17,774 nucleotides of DNA from Methylococcus sp. UBA6136 (GTDB lineage Bacteria > Pseudomonadota > Gammaproteobacteria > Methylococcales > Methylococcaceae). The translations under genes and the position numbers were made by a program. Below, one piece after another: positions 6,888 through 13,270 of the stretch (positions are counted from its first letter, which is position 1; each line of letters starts with the position of its first letter). The notes beneath the pieces are model-generated. The model was not told where the DNA came from. It made no database searches and saw only the letters and a program-made list of their open reading frames with translations. The stretch is taken from positions 1-17,774 of the forward strand of contig DIVI01000078.1 in NCBI GenBank assembly GCA_002423305.1. Reading direction: 5' to 3'.

Positions 6888-8075
6888 TCAGGCCCTCGCC
6901 GCCAACGGCGCGGCCGTCTGGCGCCAATACTCGGACGCGGCGGCAATGCCGCTGCCGGGGGTGACCTGGATACCGGCGTCGAGCATGGCCATTTCCGAGC
7001 CGACGATGGCACTGGTCAGCATCAGTTCGTTGAGATCGCCGAGGTGGCCGATGCGGAACACCTTGCCGAGAACTTCCGAGAGGCCGGCGCCCAGTGAGAG
7101 GTTATAGCGGTGGTAGGCGTAGTGCATGACGTCGCGGGCGTCGAAGCCTTCCGGAACGACGATGGCGGTGACGCTGTTGGAGTAAAACTTGGGGTCCTTG
7201 GCGCACATCTGCAGGCCCCAGCCGCCGACGGCACGGCGCACCCCTTCAGCGAGGCGGGCATGGCGAGCGTAGACATTGTCCATGCCTTCTTCCAGCAGCA
7301 GTTCAATCGCTTTCTTCAGGCCGTAGAGCATGGGTACGGCCGGGGTGTAGGGGAAGTAACCCCCCGGGTTGTGAACCATGTGGTCGTGAATGTCGAGGAA
7401 GGCGCGCGGGCATTTGGCGTGTTCACGGGTAGCCAGGGCCTTCTGGCTGAAGGCCAGCAGGGCGAGGCCGGCGGGCAGCATGAAGCCTTTCTGGGTGCCG
7501 GCCAGACCGACGTCAACGCCCCAGTCATCGTGACGATATTCCAGCGAGCCGATGGCGCTGACGCCGTCAACGAAGAACAGCGCCGGGTGGTTGGCGCTGT
7601 CCAGCGCCTTGCGCACGCCGGGCAGGTCGCTGGTGACGCCTGTGGCGGTCTCGTTGTGGCAGATGAGGACGGCCTTGATGTCGTGGTTCTTGTCTTCCTT
7701 CAGGCGAGATTCCAGATGGTCCAGCGGCACGCCTTCACCCCAGGGGACCTCATGGAATTCCACGTCCATTTGCAAGCGCTTGGCGAGGTCTATCCAGAGG
7801 TGGGTGAACTGGCCGAAGCGGTAGGCCAGCACCTTGTCGCCCGGTGACAGGGTGTTGGTGATGGCGATTTCCCAGCCGGCGGTGCCGGTGGCGGGGAAGA
7901 TGAAGCACTGGCCCTTTTCGGTGCGGAAGACTTTCTTCAGGTTTTCCAGTAGCGGCGTAACCAACTTGGGAAAATTGGGCGAACGGTGATCCTCTGAGGG
8001 GACGTGCATCGCGCTGAGCACGGAATCGGGGATATTGGTGGGGCCGGGGATATAAAGGTGATTGCGACCGGGCAT
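6888..8075 (-). CDS. Serine-glyoxylate aminotransferase (class-V PLP enzyme)
   Basis: The 395-residue protein is a full-length class-V aminotransferase of the SGAT/AGAT type. It opens with LYIPGPTNIPDSV. It has the FIFPATGTAGWE block, Asp170 in VDGVSAIG, and the PLP lysine Lys196 in GTQKGFMLPAGL. The NPGGYFPYTPAVPML and GAGLSEVLGKVFRIGHLG segments are typical of serine-glyoxylate aminotransferases. The reaction converts serine and glyoxylate to hydroxypyruvate and glycine in the cytoplasm. Hydroxypyruvate is the substrate of the reductase at 4522-5493, so the gene belongs functionally with the C2-salvage pair downstream. Alternatives are alanine-glyoxylate aminotransferase or, in methylotrophs, the serine-cycle enzyme. 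The start ATG at 8075 has AGGAAC at good spacing. A hairpin lies about 40-70 bases upstream of the start. Confidence 0.9.
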   Translation of the reverse strand: MPGRNHLYIPGPTNIPDSVLSAMHVPSEDHRSPNFPKLVTPLLENLKKVFRTEKGQCFIFPATGTAGWEIAITNTLSPGDKVLAYRFGQFTHLWIDLAKRLQMDVEFHEVPWGEGVPLDHLESRLKEDKNHDIKAVLICHNETATGVTSDLPGVRKALDSANHPALFFVDGVSAIGSLEYRHDDWGVDVGLAGTQKGFMLPAGLALLAFSQKALATREHAKCPRAFLDIHDHMVHNPGGYFPYTPAVPMLYGLKKAIELLLEEGMDNVYARHARLAEGVRRAVGGWGLQMCAKDPKFYSNSVTAIVVPEGFDARDVMHYAYHRYNLSLGAGLSEVLGKVFRIGHLGDLNELMLTSAIVGSEMAMLDAGIQVTPGSGIAAASEYWRQTAAPLAARA

Positions 8076-8113
8076 TGGGTGTTCCTGAATGGTGGGGTGA
8101 GATAAAAATGAGG

Positions 8114-8148
8114 CGGCCGATTCGGGTTTTGATTTCTCGAATCGGCCG
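8114..8148 (-). terminator. Perfect 11-bp hairpin between bepA and the aminotransferase gene
   Basis: CGGCCGATTCG (8114-8124) and CGAATCGGCCG (8138-8148) make a perfect stem with a 13-base loop. On the - strand the stem is followed by CCTCATTTTT, so the U-run is offset by about five bases. It lies after the stop of the bepA gene and before the aminotransferase start. It is probably the bepA terminator, but very little room is left for a separate aminotransferase promoter downstream of it. Confidence 0.55.
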
Positions 8149-8222
8149 AAAAATGAATGGAAATGATGCCATAGCCGTCATTTCTGCTTCAAGGCTGGGG
8201 GTTTGCCTGGCTGGTGTTTGCG

Positions 8223-9689
8223 CTACTCCTTGCGGGACCGTTCCTCGTCCTGCCAGCGCTCCATGCGCTCATCCAGTACTGCATTGAGGTAGAAGTTATT
8301 GCTGGCGGTGCGCTTGGCGAGCTGCAGTTGCAGCAATGCCGATTTGGTCTGGCCGAGCAGGTAATAGCCTTCGGCATAGTAGCGGTGAGATTCGCCTTCC
8401 ATGCCCAGCTTGCTGTAAGTTTCCGCCATCAGTTCATAGACGTCGGGCGTAGCGGGGTGATGCTTGAGAAAGCTGTGGAGCAACTGGCGGGCTTTCGCTG
8501 CTTGCCCGGTATTCAGCGAGGCGCGCACGTAATTGAGCGTCATCGCCTGATTGTCCGGGAAGCGATGCAATGCCAGCTCATACAGTTCGGCCGCCTTGCT
8601 GAAATTCTTGGCATCCATCTCGGTGCCGGCCAGGCCATTCATGAATTGTGATTGGTGCGGGTAGGTCTGTACCAGCCGCTGAAACGTTGCCTTGGCCTTT
8701 TCGGTTTGTCCCAGCTTCGATTGCGCCAGGGCTATGCCGTAGGCCATGACGTCCTGCTGCTGACCGGTCCCCCGGTTGTGCATGTTGTTGAAATAATCGA
8801 GGGCATTGCGAGGACTGGGTGCGGTGGTGACCCGCAATTTGGCCCGAATGATCTGATAGGCCATTGAATCGGGATATTGCTTGTAGGCAAAATGTTCGGA
8901 GCGGTCCCGGGTGTCCGAAATACGCGCGACCGTTACCGGGTGAGTCAGCAGGAATTCAGGAATGCGATTGCCGGCAAACCGGGTGGATTGCTGCATACGT
9001 TCAAAAAAGGCCGGCATGGAGCGTGGGTTGAATTCGGATTTGGACATGATTTGCATGCCGACCCGATCGGCCTCCACTTCGTTGTCGCGGGTAAAGTTGA
9101 TCTGGTACTGCTGGCTCATACCCCTTGCCGCCATCATGGCGGCCATGGCGGCATTGCCGCCCCCGCCTGCCGCGCCAATCAATGCAGCGCCGAGCATGGC
9201 AAGGGCTGAGGGAATGGCCATACGGCTGGCGGCCTGAAAAGTCTGAAACAGGTGGCGCTGTGTGACATGTGAAATTTCGTGCGCCAGGACGGATGCCAGT
9301 TCGCTTTCTTCTTCCGAAAGCAGAATGAGGCCGGAGTTGACGCCGATATATCCACCCGGGCCAGCAAACGCATTGATGACCGGCTGGTTGACGACAAAAA
9401 AGGTAAAGGGTTGAGAGGGCGTATCGCTGTTGGTCGTCAGCTTTGAGCCCAGCGACTGGATGTAGTCCGAAACCTCCGGGTCGCTGTTGATCTCCATCTG
9501 CGAGTGGAGATTGCGATAAAACGCGGCCCCGAGCTCCAGCTCCTGCTGCGGAGTCATCAGCGTGCCGGTGGGATCACCGATATCCGGTAGCTCGATATCC
9601 GGCATGGCAGCACGAACGGGCGTGGCATCCAGCCCGGCGAGGGTGGATATCAGCCAGACTGCAAGCAGCGTATTGGGTTTGAGGATCAA
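8223..9689 (-). CDS. bepA: M48-family periplasmic metalloprotease/chaperone with TPRs, BepA-like
   Basis: From the TTG at 9689 the protein is 488 residues. It starts with a classical signal peptide (MILKPNTLLAVWLISTLAG, cleavage near VRA-AMP). The zinc-protease motif is HEISH at residues 137-141, with the further ligand region NEVEADRVG near 203-211, and an M48 catalytic domain spans about 45-270. The C-terminal half is helical with TPR-like units (for example GIALAQSKLGQTEKAKATF and AAELYELALHRFPDN). Length and motif positions match E. coli BepA (YfgC), which assists LptD and BAM assembly and degrades stalled outer-membrane proteins. The frame is open further, to a TTG at 9755. That start would put 22 non-hydrophobic residues before the signal peptide, so it is disfavoured. 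A GGTGGA site precedes the 9689 start. The gene is divergent from tusD. Confidence 0.88.
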   Translation of the reverse strand: MILKPNTLLAVWLISTLAGLDATPVRAAMPDIELPDIGDPTGTLMTPQQELELGAAFYRNLHSQMEINSDPEVSDYIQSLGSKLTTNSDTPSQPFTFFVVNQPVINAFAGPGGYIGVNSGLILLSEEESELASVLAHEISHVTQRHLFQTFQAASRMAIPSALAMLGAALIGAAGGGGNAAMAAMMAARGMSQQYQINFTRDNEVEADRVGMQIMSKSEFNPRSMPAFFERMQQSTRFAGNRIPEFLLTHPVTVARISDTRDRSEHFAYKQYPDSMAYQIIRAKLRVTTAPSPRNALDYFNNMHNRGTGQQQDVMAYGIALAQSKLGQTEKAKATFQRLVQTYPHQSQFMNGLAGTEMDAKNFSKAAELYELALHRFPDNQAMTLNYVRASLNTGQAAKARQLLHSFLKHHPATPDVYELMAETYSKLGMEGESHRYYAEGYYLLGQTKSALLQLQLAKRTASNNFYLNAVLDERMERWQDEERSRKE

Positions 9690-9763
9690 TCGGGTAATTC
9701 CACCAAGTCGATATATTTCTACATTCGATGTTGGGCGAACGCCCAGAGGTTTCAATCAGGCTG

Positions 9764-10108
9764 ATGAAATTTGCCATCCAGATCAACGACAGCCCGACAC
9801 GGTCGGAGTCGGCCCGGACCGGGTTCCAGTTTATCAAAGCCGCCCTGGCGTCGGGACATGAAGTGGTTCGGGTGTTTTTCTATCAGGAAGGTATTTACAA
9901 CGCCTTCATTCCCGGTGATTCGGCGGAGGCCGCTATTCCTGACTGGAACGCCTTACACAGGGATGAAGGCATCGAGCTGGTTTATTGCCTATCGGCGGCT
10001 GAGCGTCGGGGGCAGGCGAACTCTTGCCCCGGTTTCGTGGCAGGCGGACTCGGATTGTGGGTGGATGCCTGTCTGCGGGCCGAACGCGTCATCGTATTTG
10101 GTGGCTGA
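9764..10108 (+). CDS. tusD: DsrE/TusD-like sulfur-relay subunit
   Basis: The 114-residue protein is a full-length DsrE-family subunit. The start MKFAIQIND is followed by a helix and the VFFYQEGIYNA segment that is nearly invariant in TusD/DsrE. The persulfide-carrying cysteine is Cys75 in VYCLSAAERRG, equivalent to Cys78 of E. coli TusD. The protein forms a hexamer with the next two gene products, the DsrEFH or TusBCD complex. That complex receives sulfane sulfur and passes it to DsrC/TusE, for tRNA 2-thiouridine formation or for dissimilatory sulfur oxidation. The ATG at 9764 is preferred over an upstream in-frame ATG at 9728 because the protein then begins exactly where the family begins. 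The next gene follows with no gap. It is first in a packed four-gene operon and divergent from bepA. Confidence 0.92.
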   Translation: MKFAIQINDSPTRSESARTGFQFIKAALASGHEVVRVFFYQEGIYNAFIPGDSAEAAIPDWNALHRDEGIELVYCLSAAERRGQANSCPGFVAGGLGLWVDACLRAERVIVFGG

Positions 10109-10468
10109 GTGAATCAACGGCGCTTCCTTTTTCTTCTTCGGCGTCCCCCGCAGGGCGGCGTGATCGACAGCGAGCTGTTTGACCAGATGCTGACGCTGGC
10201 TGCATTCGATCAGGCGATCACCGTGCTGTTTGTTGATGACGGTGTGTATCGTTTGAACCGCGAGACGGGTGAACCCGTCTCGACGATGGAAACTGCGGGA
10301 CTGCTGGAGTTGCTGGCGTTTTATGACATTGAGTCCGTTTGGGTCGAGGAGGAATCTCTGGTGCAGCGTGACATGAATCTGGACGATGCCCGCTTGTCCG
10401 TGCGGACCATGCTGCGCGAGGATGTGGCCGGGTTGCTCGCCCGTCACGATGTAATCCTGGGGGACTGA
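10109..10468 (+). CDS. tusC: DsrF/TusC-like sulfur-relay subunit
   Basis: The 119-residue protein belongs to the DsrE fold family and matches TusC/DsrF. The visible features are an N-terminal FLFLLRRPPQGG strand, LTLAAFDQAITVLFVDDGVY, and a C-terminal DDARLSVRTMLREDVAGLLARHDVILGD. It contains no cysteine, in keeping with this subunit's structural rather than catalytic role in the hexamer. Translation starts at GTG 10109, immediately after the TGA of tusD, with a GGTGG site inside the end of tusD, so the two are coupled. Its TGA overlaps the ATG of the next gene by one base (TGATG). The order dsrE-dsrF-dsrH-dsrC is that of both dsr loci and tusDCB-type clusters. Confidence 0.9.
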   Translation: MNQRRFLFLLRRPPQGGVIDSELFDQMLTLAAFDQAITVLFVDDGVYRLNRETGEPVSTMETAGLLELLAFYDIESVWVEEESLVQRDMNLDDARLSVRTMLREDVAGLLARHDVILGD

Positions 10469-10749
10469 TGGGCGTTCTGCATCTGGTGAATTCCACTGAA
10501 GGACTGGGGCGGTGTCGTGATCGGCTGGGCCCCGACGATGCCGTGATCCTGCTGGAGGCCGGCGTATACACAGCCATGGCTCCAAGTGGCAAGCCCGAAG
10601 GCATGGATGTCGACCTATTCGTACTGCAGGAGCACCTGTCACAGCGCGGTATTGCGAGGACCCGAGTACGGCCAGCTTTCACGCTCATTGATTTTGAGGG
10701 TTTTGTCGGGCTGACGGTTCGCCATACTCGCAGTGTGACCTGGGCTTGA
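10468..10749 (+). CDS. tusB: DsrH/TusB-like sulfur-relay subunit
   Basis: The 93-residue protein is the third subunit of the DsrEFH/TusBCD hexamer. It begins MGVLHLVNST. It has Cys16 (GRCRDRL), at the place of the conserved DsrH cysteine, and a DAVILLEAGVY strand typical of TusB. It ends in a tryptophan-containing tail (SVTWA), as many family members do. The ATG overlaps the stop of tusC, and a GGGGG run just upstream serves as ribosome site. The retained cysteine matters because in sulfur oxidisers DsrH can itself carry sulfur. The function cannot be separated into tRNA thiolation or dissimilatory sulfur transfer from this protein alone. Confidence 0.9.
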   Translation: MGVLHLVNSTEGLGRCRDRLGPDDAVILLEAGVYTAMAPSGKPEGMDVDLFVLQEHLSQRGIARTRVRPAFTLIDFEGFVGLTVRHTRSVTWA

Positions 10750-10759
10750 GGGCAACCCG

Positions 10760-11080
10760 ATGAAACCGAGTAGCCCCGAGACCACCGAGGATGGCTTTCT
10801 GCTGGAGGTCGGTCAGTGGGACGAAACGGTTGCGCATCAACTGGCAGAGCGCATCCCGCTCACATTGACCGAGGCGCATTGGGAGATCATCTCCTTCATT
10901 CGGAAATATCATGCCCGCTTTCGCCATCTGCCGAATAATCGGATGTTCGTGAAAGCCGTGGAAAAAGCGCTGGGTCCGGACAAGGGCAATTCGCGCTATC
11001 TCAATGGCCTGTTTGCCGGTAGTCCTGTCAAATACACCTGCATGGTGGCCGGTCTGCCGAAACCGCCGGGCTGTATTTGA
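10760..11080 (+). CDS. dsrC: DsrC/TusE-family sulfur carrier with two C-terminal cysteines
   Basis: The 106-residue protein ends in YTCMVAGLPKPPGCI. Cys105, the penultimate residue, is the universal sulfur-accepting cysteine. Cys94, eleven residues earlier, is the second redox cysteine. Plain TusE proteins, such as that of E. coli, lack this second cysteine; DsrC proteins of sulfur-metabolising bacteria have it. Other family blocks are QWDETVAHQLAE, HWEIISFIRKY and GNSRYLNGLFAG. DsrC takes sulfur from the DsrEFH complex encoded just upstream and can form an internal disulfide or trisulfide. It starts 10 bases after the stop of tusB with a GAGGG site. The two-cysteine tail argues for a role in sulfur oxidation or thiol redox rather than, or besides, tRNA modification. 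No dsrAB is in view. Confidence 0.92.
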   Translation: MKPSSPETTEDGFLLEVGQWDETVAHQLAERIPLTLTEAHWEIISFIRKYHARFRHLPNNRMFVKAVEKALGPDKGNSRYLNGLFAGSPVKYTCMVAGLPKPPGCI

Positions 11081-11132
11081 GGGGCGGGCTTCGAGAGTCG
11101 AAGACTTGGGTGTGTAGCAGAGGGTCATGACC

Positions 11133-11348
11133 ATGAAACCAACCGTAATTGCTGTATTTACCGGGATGGGAGTCGCCTTGATGGCGGTCGCCTATCTGAT
11201 CGTGACCGCCCACGAAGGCGAGGAGGATTGGCAGAAATTTGTCGAGGCGAATCATTGTCAGGCCGTGGGGGCGTCCGATGGCAGTAATCGCGGCGGGTGG
11301 CGCTGCGATGACGGCAAGATTCATTACCGCTGGCGACAGCAAAAGTAG
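11133..11348 (+). CDS. Small membrane-anchored protein with a cysteine pair, function unknown
   Basis: From the ATG at 11133 this is a 71-residue protein. An AGAGGG site ends 8 bases upstream of that ATG. An earlier in-frame ATG at 11127 is only 2 bases from the site, so it is less likely. Residues 4-25 form one hydrophobic helix (a signal anchor, or a signal peptide ending near VTAHE). The rest is a short polar, probably periplasmic domain with Cys42 (ANHCQAVG) and Cys58 (GWRCDDGKIHYRW), which could form a disulfide. Similar short proteins with a CDDG...YR ending exist in other proteobacteria and are uncharacterised, as far as I know. It lies 52 bases after dsrC on the same strand without a terminator between. 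It may belong to the same transcript; this is not evidence of a shared function. Confidence 0.7.
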   Translation: MKPTVIAVFTGMGVALMAVAYLIVTAHEGEEDWQKFVEANHCQAVGASDGSNRGGWRCDDGKIHYRWRQQK

Positions 11349-11439
11349 GGGCGTCTTCCCGGTCATAATCCTTGCTTTACGACTGGGTAGCCAGCAGGGT
11401 GTGGGAGTCTGATTGCCCCGTCATTCACCCGCTTGTGCC

Positions 11440-11468
11440 TTGACGATGCCCTTAAGTCCTAGTAAGTT
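11440..11468 (+). promoter_or_regulatory. Sigma70-type promoter for ilvIHC
   Basis: TTGACG (11440-11445) and TAAGTT (11463-11468) are separated by exactly 17 bases in the non-coding gap before ilvI. The -35 box matches the consensus at five of six positions and the -10 box at four of six. The expected transcript start, near 11475, leaves a leader of about 65 bases that contains the hairpin at 11495-11510. Confidence 0.55.
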
Positions 11469-11494
11469 AGTCAACCATTTCTTGATCCATTCCC

Positions 11495-11520
11495 GGGCGT
11501 CATGACGCCCTGAATTTTTT
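11495..11520 (+). terminator. Palindromic hairpin plus T-run in the ilvI leader (terminator or attenuator)
   Basis: GGGCGT-CATG-ACGCCC (11495-11510) is a perfect 16-base palindrome. It is followed after four bases by six T's (11515-11520), the layout of a short intrinsic terminator. It lies 20 bases before the ilvI GTG and downstream of the candidate promoter. It either ends the upstream sulfur-relay transcript or attenuates ilvI transcription. No branched-chain-rich leader peptide is visible between the promoter and the hairpin. Confidence 0.55.
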
Positions 11521-11539
11521 ATGGCCATGGTGAGGTTGC

Positions 11540-13270
11540 GTGAAGCTCAGCGGCGCTGAAATCGTTGTTCGGTGTTTGAAGGATGAGGGAGTCGAGTACA
11601 TCTTTGGCTACCCCGGTGGATCGGTCCTGCACATCTACGATGCACTGTTCCGGCAGGACGACGTCCGGCACATTCTGGTTCGTCATGAGCAAGGCGCAAC
11701 TCACGCTGCTGATGGCTATGCCCGTGCGACCGGCAAACCCGGCGTGGTGCTGGTGACCTCTGGCCCTGGGGCCACGAATGCCGTCACGGGCATTGCCACG
11801 GCCTACATGGACTCGATCCCGCTGGTGGTTATCACCGGTCAGGTGCCAACTCCGGTCATCGGTAGCGATGCCTTCCAGGAATGCGACACCATCGGCATCA
11901 CTCGGCCGTGCGTGAAGCACAATTTCCTGGTGAGCGATCTTTCCAGATTGGCGGAAACCATCAAGAAAGCGTTCTACATCGCAACCACGGGGCGTCCCGG
12001 TCCGGTTGTGGTCGATATCCCCAAGGACATCACCGACCCCAACATCAAGATTGCCTACGAGTACCCCGAATCGGTTGCCATCCGCTCCTACAATCCCAAC
12101 GTAAAAGGGCATCGGTGGCAGATCAAAAAGGCTGTCGATCTCTTGCTGTCGGCCAAGCGGCCGATGATCTACAGCGGTGGCGGCGTCGTCCTGGGTAATG
12201 CCTCCGAATCACTGGTGCGGCTGACCCGTTGGCTGGGCTTTCCCATCACCAACACCTTAATGGGGCTGGGTGCCTTTCCCGCGAGTGATCATCAGTTTGT
12301 CGGGATGCTGGGCATGCACGGGACTTACGAAGCCAATATGGGCATGCATGAGTGCGACGTGCTGCTCGCCGTTGGCGCACGTTTCGATGACCGCGTCACC
12401 GGCAAGCTCGCGCAGTTTTGCCCGCATGCCAAGATTATTCATATCGATATCGATCCTGCGTCCATCTCCAAGACAGTCAGGGTTGATGTGCCCATCGTCG
12501 GCGAAGTCGGCCCCGTCGTGGATGAAATGCTCGAAATACTGGAAGCAACCGGAGAAAAGCCGAACGCCAAGGCAATGGCCTCCTGGTGGGAACAGATCGA
12601 GAAATGGCGTTCCATCAACTGCCTGAGCTTCGATCGCTCGAGCCCGCGGATCAAGCCGCAATACGTCGTTGAACAGCTATGGGAGGTCACACACGGAGAG
12701 GCATTTGTCACCTCCGATGTGGGACAGCACCAGATGTGGGCGGCGCAGTTCTACCGATTCGACAAACCGCGTCGTTGGATCAATTCCGGTGGCCTCGGCA
12801 CCATGGGTTTTGGCTTGCCTTCGGCGATTGGCGTGAAGCTCGCGCACCCGGAAGCGGATGTGGCTTGCATCACCGGTGAAGCCAGTATCCAGATGTGCAT
12901 ACAGGAACTGGCTACGGCCCTCCAATACCGGACCGGGATCAAGGTCATCAATCTCAATAATGGCTACATGGGCATGGTGCGTCAGTGGCAGGAGTTCTCC
13001 TACGAAAGCCGCTATTCAGAGTCGTATCTCGAGACCATCCCGGACTTCGTCAAGCTTGCGGAAGCTTATGGCCACGTCGGCATGCGCATCGACAAACCGG
13101 AAGATGTTCGTCCAGCACTTGAGGAAGCCTTCAAGCTGAAGGATCGTACCGTGTTCATGGATTTCCTGACCGATCCGGCCGAGAACGTATATCCGATGAT
13201 CGAGGCCGGCAAGGCGCATCACGAAATGCGCATGGCGCCCGGGGTATCAGTGGATAGGGAGCTGTCATGA
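11540..13270 (+). CDS. ilvI: Acetolactate synthase, catalytic (large) subunit
   Basis: The 576-residue protein is a complete thiamine-diphosphate acetohydroxyacid synthase. The N-terminal domain carries the catalytic glutamate, Glu50 in RHEQGATHAADGY. A middle domain with VGARFDDRVTGKL follows. The C-terminal cofactor domain has the metal/ThDP motif reading TGEASIQMCIQEL...LNNGYMGMVRQWQE. The enzyme condenses two pyruvates to acetolactate (valine, leucine) or pyruvate with 2-ketobutyrate (isoleucine). GEAS replaces the GDGS of E. coli IlvI; I believe similar variants occur in relatives, so loss of function is not implied. Translation starts at GTG 11540 with GGTGAGG just upstream; nearby ATGs at 11521 and 11527 are out of frame. 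Its stop overlaps the ilvH ATG (ATGA), so the subunits are coupled. Confidence 0.96.
   Translation: MKLSGAEIVVRCLKDEGVEYIFGYPGGSVLHIYDALFRQDDVRHILVRHEQGATHAADGYARATGKPGVVLVTSGPGATNAVTGIATAYMDSIPLVVITGQVPTPVIGSDAFQECDTIGITRPCVKHNFLVSDLSRLAETIKKAFYIATTGRPGPVVVDIPKDITDPNIKIAYEYPESVAIRSYNPNVKGHRWQIKKAVDLLLSAKRPMIYSGGGVVLGNASESLVRLTRWLGFPITNTLMGLGAFPASDHQFVGMLGMHGTYEANMGMHECDVLLAVGARFDDRVTGKLAQFCPHAKIIHIDIDPASISKTVRVDVPIVGEVGPVVDEMLEILEATGEKPNAKAMASWWEQIEKWRSINCLSFDRSSPRIKPQYVVEQLWEVTHGEAFVTSDVGQHQMWAAQFYRFDKPRRWINSGGLGTMGFGLPSAIGVKLAHPEADVACITGEASIQMCIQELATALQYRTGIKVINLNNGYMGMVRQWQEFSYESRYSESYLETIPDFVKLAEAYGHVGMRIDKPEDVRPALEEAFKLKDRTVFMDFLTDPAENVYPMIEAGKAHHEMRMAPGVSVDRELS

Noticed and set aside
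7110..7847. Long + strand ORF (245 codons) opposite the aminotransferase
   Set aside because: It is antisense to a fully convincing PLP enzyme gene, and its composition (Val/Gly/Gln/His-rich) is that of a shadow frame.
9690..9755. N-terminal extension of bepA from TTG 9755
   Set aside because: It would place 22 polar residues before an otherwise normal signal peptide. The TTG at 9689 gives the usual BepA length and motif positions.
11089..11103. CTTCGA-GAG-TCGAAG hairpin after dsrC
   Set aside because: The stem is only 6 bp and is followed by ACTTGGG rather than a T-run, so it does not qualify as a terminator.
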